A stretch of DNA of 40,403 nucleotides, taken from positions 39,846 through 80,248 of the forward strand of contig NZ_LODI01000010.1 of the NCBI RefSeq assembly GCF_001468485.1. The letters are read 5' to 3'. The notes below the pieces were generated by a model. That model had not been told where the DNA came from, ran no database searches, and saw only the letters and a list, made by a program, of their open reading frames with translations. The position numbers and the translations under genes are program-made. The stretch is from Pseudoalteromonas sp. H71 (GTDB lineage Bacteria; Pseudomonadota; Gammaproteobacteria; Enterobacterales; Alteromonadaceae). Of the stretch, positions 25,311 to 33,543 are shown one piece after another (positions within the stretch are counted from its first letter, which is position 1; each line of letters opens with the position of its first letter).

Positions 25311-25976
25311 TTATTCCTTGTTTATTGGCTCGCCAATGGCAATTTTGGCAATATCTATTTCGTCACTGCTTGCACGGATGTCTTTTTCGCACAATTGGTA
25401 GAGTTCTTTTATTGAGACTCCATCAACCTTTATTACGTTCAACTCTCGCTGTAAAAAAGTAATAATTTTATGAACAACTTTATGCGAGTGCAAAATAAGG
25501 GCTTTATCGGCTTTATCACCGCGTTCAAAGTAAGAACCAATAAACTTATGTAATTGATTTAACCTCAAAAGTACTTTCATTGAATGCGGATCCCACACTC
25601 TAAATTCCATAAAGCGGTTATCTTTTATGTATTGGTCAACAACAATATCTTTTGCATAAGGCAGTGCCCACAGCTCAAAGCCTCGGTCTGTAAATACCTG
25701 ATGTAACGCTATTCGAGGTTTATGCTTGGTGTGGATCTCACCTAAGTCGTCCTCAAAGCCGTCGAGTATGTCTAGATTCCAGTTACGTCTGTCTATAAGT
25801 TGTTTTACGGCGTTATCAAATCCATGCTCTAAAACACCTTCAGACTCGCTAACCGAAGAGGCAACTAAATGATAAAAAGGAGGAAGCTCCCCCCAATTTA
25901 TTTGTTTTTTAAACCAATTAATCTCTTTGAGTGTTGGATTACTTGGTAGATGCGCTTTATTATGCGTGCGAGACAT
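25311..25976 (-). CDS. uncharacterised protein cotranscribed with bepA
   Basis: 221 aa, unrecognised. Soluble, no signal peptide. Rich in aromatic residues (FKKQINWGELPPFYHLVA; ELWALPYAKDIVVDQYI), with a helical C-terminal third. It stops 1 nt before the bepA start codon, so bepA translation is probably coupled to it. That tie suggests, but does not show, a role related to envelope protein quality control. Confidence 0.65.
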   Translation of the reverse strand: MSRTHNKAHLPSNPTLKEINWFKKQINWGELPPFYHLVASSVSESEGVLEHGFDNAVKQLIDRRNWNLDILDGFEDDLGEIHTKHKPRIALHQVFTDRGFELWALPYAKDIVVDQYIKDNRFMEFRVWDPHSMKVLLRLNQLHKFIGSYFERGDKADKALILHSHKVVHKIITFLQRELNVIKVDGVSIKELYQLCEKDIRASSDEIDIAKIAIGEPINKE

Positions 25977-26124
25977 TAACCTGTCCTTACTGCTAACTAT
26001 GTATTACAGAATAAACCATTGCAGGCGTTGTTTTAAGAAAAAGTTACATTTGTTGATGTTTTATAGACTATTAACACACAGCAATGCGACTTATTATTCA
26101 TTTTAATAAATCGGTAAAGCGAGT

Positions 26125-26343
26125 ATGTTACACCAAGATTTAAGAATTTATAGATGTCCTCAGCAGTTTATTCAGTTTAAATTAGGGCTACGTGAAGCAT
26201 TATCTTCACAGCAAGCCATCACTTTTAGTGTAAATAGTGATGAGAGCATGGATGATATTGAGCGATATTTAAAAAAATATGCTTACAGTTACAACTTAGA
26301 TAAACAACAAGGTTTATTATTAGTGGAGCCATTACGTGTTTGA
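26125..26343 (+). CDS. TusA/SirA-like small sulfur-carrier-type protein
   Basis: 72 aa. The fold-pattern of TusA (beta, helix, beta, helix, beta) is visible; the conserved CPxP motif is reduced to RCPQQF, with the cysteine kept (Cys11). In TusA this cysteine carries persulfide sulfur for tRNA thiolation and other routes. The second Pro is missing, so it may be a divergent carrier. It overlaps the following perM-like gene by 8 nt; TusA-like genes ahead of perM occur in other gammaproteobacteria (from memory). Confidence 0.65.
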   Translation: MLHQDLRIYRCPQQFIQFKLGLREALSSQQAITFSVNSDESMDDIERYLKKYAYSYNLDKQQGLLLVEPLRV

Positions 26344-27415
26344 ATATATAAAAACATGGTACGAAAGAAAATTTTCTGATCCTCATTCGGTCACCTTATT
26401 ATTTTTACTGCTCGTTTCTGTTGCCTTACTTTACTTTTTTGGCTCGTTAATTGTGCCGGTTTTAGTGGCATTAGTTATTGCTTATTTACTTGATTGGCCC
26501 GTTGTTCACCTAGAGCGTCTTGGTTTACGCCGTTTTACTGCTACGGTCATCGTAATGCTTATATTTACAGGTATTATGCTCACTTTAATTTTAGTGATTG
26601 GTCCTGTTCTTTGGAAACAAACCAGCAATTTAGTGCAAGAAACCCCTCATATGTTAGAGCAAGGCAAGTCATATTTGATTGCCTTACCAGAGCAATACCC
26701 AAGTTTAATTAATGCCGACCAAGTACAAGGGATTGTTGCTACAGTGGAGGCTAAAGTTATTGAGTTTGGCCAAGTGGTTTTATCGTTTTCGTTAACGTCG
26801 TTAAAAGATGTTGTAGCGTGGCTAATTTACCTAGTGCTTGTGCCGTTGCTGGTGTTTTTTATGCTTAAAGACAAGCTGGAATTAACGGGCAGTGTGGCTA
26901 AATTAATTCCGCAACAGCGTCGTTTAATATTGCAAGTATGGAACGAAATGAACCAGCAAATTATGAATTACATTCGCGGTAAAGTGTTTGAAATTTTAAT
27001 TGTAGGCGGTGTTTCGTTCATTGCGTTTACTTTTTTAGACTTACGCTACGCGGCCTTGTTAGGCGTTTTGGTTGGGTTTTCTGTGTTAATTCCGTTCGTT
27101 GGTGCTGCGCTTGTGACTATTCCGGTTGCTGCCGTGGCGTTATTCCAGTTTGGATTAGAAACCCAGTTTTGGACGGTTTTAGTTATTTATGGAATTATTC
27201 AGGCACTTGATGGAAATGTGTTAGTTCCCTTATTGTTTTCAGAAGCCGTTGACTTGAACCCGGTATTTATCATTGTGGCTGTGCTATTTTTTGGTGGCTT
27301 GTGGGGCTTTTGGGGCGTGTTTTTTGCTATTCCTTTGGCCTCGTTGGTTAAAGCATTGATTACAGCGTGGTCTTCAACGCAAGAAGAGCTAAATAATAAA
27401 CTGACAGAAGGTTAG
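26336..27415 (+). CDS. perM: PerM/AI-2E family transporter
   Basis: 359 aa with about 7-8 membrane helices and the usual central loop. Family blocks are LIVPVLVALVIAYLLDWPV, the segment WLIYLVLVPLLVFFMLKDK, and PFVGAALVTIPVA. TqsA exports autoinducer-2; PerM itself has no proven substrate. The start is GTG with GGAG 7 nt upstream. It overlaps the TusA-like gene, and in E. coli perM lies next to bepA, so the neighbourhood is conserved. A role in sulfur or signal export is unproven. Confidence 0.87.
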   Translation: MFEYIKTWYERKFSDPHSVTLLFLLLVSVALLYFFGSLIVPVLVALVIAYLLDWPVVHLERLGLRRFTATVIVMLIFTGIMLTLILVIGPVLWKQTSNLVQETPHMLEQGKSYLIALPEQYPSLINADQVQGIVATVEAKVIEFGQVVLSFSLTSLKDVVAWLIYLVLVPLLVFFMLKDKLELTGSVAKLIPQQRRLILQVWNEMNQQIMNYIRGKVFEILIVGGVSFIAFTFLDLRYAALLGVLVGFSVLIPFVGAALVTIPVAAVALFQFGLETQFWTVLVIYGIIQALDGNVLVPLLFSEAVDLNPVFIIVAVLFFGGLWGFWGVFFAIPLASLVKALITAWSSTQEELNNKLTEG

Positions 27416-27430
27416 TTCAAAAAGGCATAG

Positions 27431-27527
27431 AAAACGCACCGTCAGTACTAATTGATTATTACTCAATACGTCTAAAGTTATGTAATATTGGTAATAAGAT
27501 ATATCTTTTAGTAATAAGGTGCGTTTT
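27431..27527 (+). promoter_or_regulatory. long-range inverted repeat in the leader of the sulfur-enzyme gene
   Basis: AAAACGCACC (27431-27440) and GGTGCGTTTT (27518-27527) are perfect 10-bp complements 77 nt apart; the right arm ends 3 nt before the next ATG and holds the AAGG that would serve as its ribosome-binding site. Between them are three GTAATA repeats and the 12-bp palindrome AAGATATATCTT (27496-27507). The layout fits a leader that can hide the ribosome-binding site. It may also be a terminator for perM, with T-run at the right arm. Confidence 0.5.
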
Positions 27528-27530
27528 TAG

Positions 27531-29777
27531 ATGTCTGACTCTTTATTAAACTCTGAGCAAGTTTACCTTGATGCAAACGCAACAACGCCTGTGTTGCCAT
27601 GCATCGCCGATGTGGTTTCTCATACAATGCAAATTTGTTTTGGTAACCCTTCAAGCCCTCATATTACGGGTATTCAGGCCAAGCATTTATTAGAACAAAC
27701 CCGCGAAAACGCACGTACTGTGATTGGGGCAATAGAGGGAGATATTTTATTTACCTCTGGCGCGACCGAAGGCATTCAGACCGCTGTTGTATCTACGCTT
27801 ATTAACGCTAAAAATCATAATATTGCTAAACCCGTATTACTTTACGGTGCCACTGAACACAAAGCGGTTCCTAACACATTAAAGCATTGGAATAGTGTAT
27901 TGGGCATTCATGCTCAAGTTTTGGCTATTCCGGTGGATAATAATGGCATTTTAGACTTAGCGTTTATCGCTGAACATATACCTAATGCGCTAATGATATG
28001 CACCATGGCGGTTAATAACGAAACGGGAGTTTATCAAGATTTAGATGCCATTGAACATACTATTCGTTTTCGTAATACGAAAGTGTCTTGGATGGTAGAT
28101 TGTGTGCAAGCGCTGGGGAAAAAACAACTCGACCTGAGCGCCACCACAATAGATTACGCGCCTTTTTCAGGCCATAAACTTTATGCCCCTAAAGGTATTG
28201 GTTTTTTATATATTCGTGCTGGCAGTGCCTATACCCCTTTTATAGCGGGTGGAGGGCAAGAAAGCGGAATGCGCTCTGGCACCGAAAACTTACCTGGTAT
28301 TGCGGGTTTAAATAAATTGTTTAGTTTATTGCTAGATAAGTCAGACACCACATTTAAATCAATCGATGTGCTTAGTAATTACCGGGCTCAAATAAAAAAC
28401 GCTATTGAAGAAACATTTGATGAAGTAACCTTTAATCATAGCTTTGAACACTCGGTACCAACAACATTAAACTTTGCTGTAAATGAGTTAACAAGCAAAG
28501 AAGTAATTGATTTATTTGATGCCGCTGGTATTCGTGTCAGTGGAGGCTCTGCATGCAGCACGGGCTCTTCAACGAGTTTTGTGCTTGATGCGATGGGAGT
28601 TAACCAATGGCAGAGTGAAAATGCAATTAGGCTATCATTCGGTCCCGCTGCCACTGCCGCTGAAATAGCAAATGCGTGTGCATCTATACGTTCATTAAAA
28701 ACCATTTTGCAGGCTAATTGTTTAATAGTCTCTGATAGTACAACACCTCAACAAGATGTGTGCGCGCTCGGTTTAACGCAGTTTAGGCACCAAGGAGCGT
28801 GTTGTTGGTTATATGTAAATGCCGATAAACAAGCAGTTATTATAGATCCTATTGTAGAGCTCATACCGCGTATAGAAAAAATAGCCAATACACAAAACCT
28901 GACTATTAAAGGAGTACTTAATACGCACGTTCATCAAGAGCGAAGTTGTGCTGTAACTTTATTACGCAGTGTATTAGCAAGTCGATGCGACGAGATTGCA
29001 GTAGATAAACTAGGTTGGCCGAAAAATGCAGCTAATATCGACCTAAATAACGAACGACTAGAAAAAATAGCCACACCGGGGCACAGTGAAGACAGTGTAA
29101 GTTATGTTTTAAAAAGTGAAGATAACCACATTAATTATTGCTTTTGTGGTGATCTAATATTACCCGGTGGCTTGGGTAACACTTCTTTAGCTGGTGGCAA
29201 TGCCAAGGCTATGGCTTATTCTATTTTAGCACTTGCTGAGCAATTAGATGAAACGAGTGTGATATGTTCAGGGCACGATTATTTGCAATGCTTTGCAATG
29301 AACTGGGCCGCAGAGCAACAACAAACACCTTTATTAAACCGATTAATAAATCGCCAAATTAGTATTGATGAATTTGTAATTAAAAAACAGCTTAATGATG
29401 AGGCAAAAGAAAAATCAAGGTTACAATTATGTGGTTATGTTACTGCGTTGCCTGAGTTAAATATTCAGCAATTAAATTTTGATAGTGCAAAAGCCATGCT
29501 CAGTGATAATGACACTTATTTGATTGATACCAGAGAGCCTTACGAGCATGGTGCACATAATGTATCGCAACTTTTTCACACTAGTGAAACAAAAACACTT
29601 AACATACCGCTTAGTCGTATGGCTAACGCGTTGATGGAAGGTCAGCTAGGTAAACGCGGTAAATACATATTGTTGTGTCGTAGCGGTAATCGCTCAAGGC
29701 TTGCTGCTGCTAACCTAATGCAGCTAGGGTATCGAACAGTGTATAATTTAGAAGGTGGTTTGGCATTGAGCCTTTAA
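27531..29777 (+). CDS. three-domain fusion: cysteine desulfurase + metallo-beta-lactamase fold + rhodanese
   Basis: 748 aa. Residues 1-395 are an IscS/NifS-like cysteine desulfurase: VYLDANATTPV start, PLP lysine 216 in SGHKLYAPKG, and catalytic Cys342 in SGGSACSTG. Residues about 405-640 are a metallo-beta-lactamase domain resembling persulfide dioxygenases (ETHE1 type). His466 and His468 (THVH), His518 (TPGH), Asp541 (CGD) and His582 (SGHDY) remain, but the next motif reads QER where ADH is expected, so the second metal site may be altered. Residues about 645-748 are a rhodanese with Cys716 in CRSGNRS. All three handle protein-bound sulfur, so sulfur could pass from Cys342 to Cys716 or be oxidised in the middle domain. 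The upstream TusA-like gene fits this theme. Function inferred. Confidence 0.85.
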   Translation: MSDSLLNSEQVYLDANATTPVLPCIADVVSHTMQICFGNPSSPHITGIQAKHLLEQTRENARTVIGAIEGDILFTSGATEGIQTAVVSTLINAKNHNIAKPVLLYGATEHKAVPNTLKHWNSVLGIHAQVLAIPVDNNGILDLAFIAEHIPNALMICTMAVNNETGVYQDLDAIEHTIRFRNTKVSWMVDCVQALGKKQLDLSATTIDYAPFSGHKLYAPKGIGFLYIRAGSAYTPFIAGGGQESGMRSGTENLPGIAGLNKLFSLLLDKSDTTFKSIDVLSNYRAQIKNAIEETFDEVTFNHSFEHSVPTTLNFAVNELTSKEVIDLFDAAGIRVSGGSACSTGSSTSFVLDAMGVNQWQSENAIRLSFGPAATAAEIANACASIRSLKTILQANCLIVSDSTTPQQDVCALGLTQFRHQGACCWLYVNADKQAVIIDPIVELIPRIEKIANTQNLTIKGVLNTHVHQERSCAVTLLRSVLASRCDEIAVDKLGWPKNAANIDLNNERLEKIATPGHSEDSVSYVLKSEDNHINYCFCGDLILPGGLGNTSLAGGNAKAMAYSILALAEQLDETSVICSGHDYLQCFAMNWAAEQQQTPLLNRLINRQISIDEFVIKKQLNDEAKEKSRLQLCGYVTALPELNIQQLNFDSAKAMLSDNDTYLIDTREPYEHGAHNVSQLFHTSETKTLNIPLSRMANALMEGQLGKRGKYILLCRSGNRSRLAAANLMQLGYRTVYNLEGGLALSL

Positions 29778-29802
29778 AATACAATACTTATAAGGTTTGC
29801 AT

Positions 29803-29829
29803 AAAATCGGCTTCAGTAGCCGATTTTTT
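29803..29829 (+). terminator. rho-independent terminator of the sulfur fusion gene
   Basis: AAAATCGGCT, 5-nt loop, AGCCGATTTT plus TT. Ten-bp stem, 25 bp beyond the stop. Confidence 0.87.
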
Positions 29830-30151
29830 ATTTATTCACATAAATGTCATAATTATTAAAAAAGTACTGAACGTTTAGTAAAATTCACGAATACACCAAC
29901 TTAACCGATTAAGCTTTGTGGGTGCCTTTGAAATTGCGGGGAAAATAATTTGCAAAATATTTATGATACCGGTGTCAAAAGGTGAAAATTGGGTTATCAT
30001 CTGCGTATAAAATAGTTAAAGCAGCGCTTATTTTTCGTTTATGGCTACACTATTGGCATTTTATTTTAGTGTATTTAGAACGTGTTAAGCAGTTTTACAA
30101 CATAAAAAGAATATATAAATCAACCGGTTAAATTTTTTAGAGGATATTTAA
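29830..30151. other. upstream region of pgi
   Basis: About 320 bases without a gene, expected to hold the pgi promoter. The clearest element is the palindrome at 29964-29977. A CTTAACCGATTAAG near-palindrome (29900-29913) and a small AACCGGTT site just ahead of the pgi ribosome-binding site are also present. I do not see a clear HexR-type TGTAAT...ATTACA site. Confidence 0.5.
29964..29977. promoter_or_regulatory. LacI-family-like operator upstream of pgi
   Basis: TGATACCGGTGTCA is symmetric except for one base pair (TGACACCGGTGTCA would be perfect), with the central CG typical of LacI/GalR-family operators. It lies about 175 bp upstream of pgi. The regulator is not in the window. Confidence 0.4.
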
Positions 30152-31798
30152 ATGTCGAACCGAACGCAATTAGCAAGTTGGCAAGCCCTTGAACAAAGTG
30201 CTGCTAAGATGAAACAAACACATCTTAAAACGTTATTTGCACAAGACGGTGGCCGCTTTTCTCAGTTTTCAACTCAGATCCCTGGTGTTTTATTCGACTA
30301 CTCTAAACAATTAATTGATAACGATGTTTTTGCTAATTTAGTGTCACTTGCTAAAGAGTGCGAGATTGCTTCTTGGCGAGATAAAATGTTCAGCGGCGAG
30401 AGAATTAACATCACCGAAGAGCGCTCTGTTTTGCATACTGCATTGCGTAACCGTGCGCATACTCCATTAATTGTTGATGGAGAAAATATAACTCAAGCGG
30501 TTGATAACGAGCTTGCTAAAATTAAAGTATTTGTTGAAAAAGTGCGAAGCGGCCAGTGGCTTGGTTATACGGGCAAAGCGGTAAAAGACGTTGTTAGTAT
30601 TGGGGTAGGCGGGTCGAACCTAGGTCCTCAAATGGCAACTGAAGCATTAAAAGCATTCGCAGATGACACTTTAAAAGTGCACTACGTATCAAATGCCGAC
30701 GGTGTACAAATTGCTTCGGTACTTAAAAATATTGATCCCGAAACAACATTATTTGTTATTTCGTCAAAAACATTTACTACATCAGAAACTATGACGAACG
30801 CTAAAACAGCGGTGGATTGGTTTTTAGAAACAACAAAAGATGAAAGCACAATTGCGAAACACTTTGTTGCAGTAAGTACAAATTTAGAAAAAACAGCTGC
30901 CTTTGGCATTGCTGATGAAAACGTATTCACTATGTGGGATTGGGTTGGTGGTCGCTTTTCATTATGGAGTGCGATAGGCTTACCCATTGCGTTGTACCTA
31001 GGCTATGATGCATTTGAAGATATACTAACAGGTGCTTTTGAAGTTGATGAACACTTTAAAAATGCGCCGCTTGAGCAGAATATTCCTTTAATAATGGCTT
31101 TGTTAAGCGTGTGGAATACCGGCTTTTTAGGGTACACGTCGCAAGCTATTTTACCTTACGACCAATCTCTTCACATGTTACCTGCGTATTTACAACAAGG
31201 TGAGATGGAAAGTAACGGTAAGCATGTTAACTTTGCAGGCGAAACAGTACCGTATACCACGGTTCCAATAATTTGGGGTATGACTGGCATTAACGGTCAG
31301 CATGCGTTTTATCAATGCCTGCATCAAGGCAACGTGATTGTGCCAGCAGATTTTATTGCATCTGTTAAACCACAAATACATGTTGATAAGCATCATGATA
31401 TTTTATTATCAAACTTTTTTGCTCAAACTGAAGCAATGATGAGCGGTGTTGATGCAGAACAAGTTACAGCCGATTTAATGGCTAAAGGTAAATCGCAGGC
31501 ACAAATTGATGAATTACTAAATCACAAAATTCATCAAGGAAACCGCCCAACAACATCAATGCTGCTAGACACAGTAGATGCTAAAACGGTAGGGCGTTTA
31601 ATTGCGTTATATGAACACAAGATTTTTTGCCAAGGCATAATATTAGACATTTGTTCATTTGATCAGTGGGGTGTTGAACTTGGTAAAGGTTTGGCATCTA
31701 AGATTGAAAGTGAGCTGACCGATGATAATGTAAATCACGATCACGATAGCTCCACAAGTGGATTAATGGCGTACTACAAGCAACATCGTACGCAGTAA
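30152..31798 (+). CDS. pgi: glucose-6-phosphate isomerase
   Basis: 548 aa, the usual bacterial length. Interconverts glucose 6-phosphate and fructose 6-phosphate. SIGVGGSNLGPQMATEAL and the FTMWDWVGGRFSLWSAIGLPI signature region (PGI signature 1) are visible; GKGLASKIE near the end is the second. GAGG lies 8 nt before the ATG. It precedes zwf and pgl, with which it joins hexose phosphate to the pentose-phosphate/Entner-Doudoroff routes; the 270-bp gap suggests zwf also has its own promoter. Confidence 0.97.
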   Translation: MSNRTQLASWQALEQSAAKMKQTHLKTLFAQDGGRFSQFSTQIPGVLFDYSKQLIDNDVFANLVSLAKECEIASWRDKMFSGERINITEERSVLHTALRNRAHTPLIVDGENITQAVDNELAKIKVFVEKVRSGQWLGYTGKAVKDVVSIGVGGSNLGPQMATEALKAFADDTLKVHYVSNADGVQIASVLKNIDPETTLFVISSKTFTTSETMTNAKTAVDWFLETTKDESTIAKHFVAVSTNLEKTAAFGIADENVFTMWDWVGGRFSLWSAIGLPIALYLGYDAFEDILTGAFEVDEHFKNAPLEQNIPLIMALLSVWNTGFLGYTSQAILPYDQSLHMLPAYLQQGEMESNGKHVNFAGETVPYTTVPIIWGMTGINGQHAFYQCLHQGNVIVPADFIASVKPQIHVDKHHDILLSNFFAQTEAMMSGVDAEQVTADLMAKGKSQAQIDELLNHKIHQGNRPTTSMLLDTVDAKTVGRLIALYEHKIFCQGIILDICSFDQWGVELGKGLASKIESELTDDNVNHDHDSSTSGLMAYYKQHRTQ

Positions 31799-31858
31799 AA
31801 ATTTAGCCTACGTAATAGTAGGTAAACCGAGTACCTTTGAACGGGTAGCGCTGGAGTG

Positions 31859-31901
31859 CTTAGGGTCTGTATTTTTGTGAGAGGAGATACAGAGTCCTAA
31901 G
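31859..31901 (+). other. hairpin in the pgi-zwf intergenic region
   Basis: CTTAGG + TCTGTAT (31859-31872) pairs with ATACAGA + CCTAAG (31887-31901), with a small asymmetric internal bulge, giving a 13-bp stem and a 14-nt purine-rich loop that contains GAGAGGAG. No U-tract follows, so it is not an ordinary terminator. Two shorter hairpins (CCTAC/GTAGG and AGGTA/TACCT) precede it between 31807 and 31837. A structured leader or small RNA is possible. Confidence 0.45.
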
Positions 31902-32068
31902 GCTCATTTAATAAAGCGTAGATGATAAAAAAACAATAATACATCATCAATAAAGAACAATTCAGCAGGCTTTTTTAACACATTATAAAAGCTATCATAA
32001 TCCAAGTAATAAACAGGCATACCCACGAGCTTATTTTAGGACGGGGTATCACAACGTAGAGAGTAACT

Positions 32069-33541
32069 ATGCTTAATCCTTTTGATATCATAATTTTTGG
32101 GGGCGGTGGTGATCTTGCGTTACGCAAATTACTACCTGCAATGTATCGAGCATATCAAGAAGGGAATTTACCTGAAGGCTCACGCATCTTGCCAACAGTT
32201 CGTGAAGAAAGCAAACGTGCTGAATACATAGAAACAGCGCATAAAGCACTCCAAGAGTTTTTAAGTAAAGGTGAATTTAACGCCAAAGATTGGAAAGCAT
32301 TTTCAAATTATTTAGTGCCAGTGGTGAGTAATGTTACTGAAGCTGACGATAACTGGGATGTGCTTAAAAGTATTTTAGATGAGCACGATAGCACTAAATC
32401 TCGTGTCTTTTACTTATCTTTACCACCAGCCGTTTATGGCAAGTGCTGTGAAATTCTCTCTATAAAAGATTTGATTACGCCAACATCGCGTGTAGTCGTT
32501 GAAAAACCAATTGGTTACTGTGGGGAATCTGCAGAAGTAATAAACGCTAAAATTGCTGAGTTTTTTGAAGAAGACCAAATCTTCCGTATAGACCATTACT
32601 TAGGTAAAGAAACTGTACAGAACTTAATGGCACTGCGTTTTTCAAACTCATTATTTGAAAATATGTGGGATGCTAAGTCGATTGATAATATCCAAATTAG
32701 CCTTTCAGAAACAGTAGGTCTTGAAAGCAGAGCAGGGTTTTATGACAAAGCCGGCGCACTTCGTGACATGGTTCAAAATCACTTGCTACAGCTTTTATGC
32801 CTTGTTGCAATGGAAGCGCCTAATAAGCTTAACGCTAATAGCATTCGTAATGAAAAACTAAAGGTGCTAGAAGCACTTCGACCACTTATTGACTCTGACG
32901 TTGATAGTAATATTGTGCGTGGTCAATATGTACCAGGGGATTTAAACGGTAAGATTGTCCCTGGTTACTTGGAAGAGTTAAACGAGGGCGCTAGTAAAAC
33001 AGAGACCTTTGTTGCTATACGTGCACACATAGATAATTGGCGTTGGGCTGGCGTACCATTTTACCTTCGTACAGGTAAACGTATGGCAAAACGCTGTGCT
33101 GAAATTGTGGTTGAGTACAAAAAAGTATCGCACAATATTTATGAAGAAAATGTTGGCAACATAGAACCAAACCGCTTAGTTATTCGCCTTCAGCCAGAAG
33201 AAACTATTCAGCTAACGCTTATGTCAAAGCGCTTAGATAACCTTGAAATGCAATTAGAGCCGGTAACTATGAACATTGAGTTATCACAAGCTTACAGCAA
33301 TGGTTTTCATTCTGATGCATACAAACGTCTAATGCTTGATGCCGCTGCGAATAACCCATCGTTGTTTATTCATCGTGATGAAGTTCGCCAAGCATGGAAA
33401 TGGATTGATCCGATTGTTGAGCGTTGGCAAGAAAAAGGCAAGCCTGCACTTTACCGTGCTGGTACGTGGGGTCCAGATGATGCCGATGAGTTATTAGCAG
33501 AGAACAACCACCTGTGGTTTAACACAGGTGATAAGGCATAA
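32069..33541 (+). CDS. zwf: glucose-6-phosphate 1-dehydrogenase
   Basis: 490 aa. Oxidises glucose 6-phosphate to 6-phosphogluconolactone, making NADPH. The nucleotide-binding GGGGDLALRKL (11-21) corresponds to the usual GASGDLAxRKL; the substrate-binding active-site motif RIDHYLGKE is at 173-181, and FYLRTGKRM is also conserved. The next gene, pgl, begins 2 nt after the stop, so these form an operon for the first two steps. Edd and eda are not in the window. Confidence 0.97.
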   Translation: MLNPFDIIIFGGGGDLALRKLLPAMYRAYQEGNLPEGSRILPTVREESKRAEYIETAHKALQEFLSKGEFNAKDWKAFSNYLVPVVSNVTEADDNWDVLKSILDEHDSTKSRVFYLSLPPAVYGKCCEILSIKDLITPTSRVVVEKPIGYCGESAEVINAKIAEFFEEDQIFRIDHYLGKETVQNLMALRFSNSLFENMWDAKSIDNIQISLSETVGLESRAGFYDKAGALRDMVQNHLLQLLCLVAMEAPNKLNANSIRNEKLKVLEALRPLIDSDVDSNIVRGQYVPGDLNGKIVPGYLEELNEGASKTETFVAIRAHIDNWRWAGVPFYLRTGKRMAKRCAEIVVEYKKVSHNIYEENVGNIEPNRLVIRLQPEETIQLTLMSKRLDNLEMQLEPVTMNIELSQAYSNGFHSDAYKRLMLDAAANNPSLFIHRDEVRQAWKWIDPIVERWQEKGKPALYRAGTWGPDDADELLAENNHLWFNTGDKA

Positions 33542-33543
33542 TT

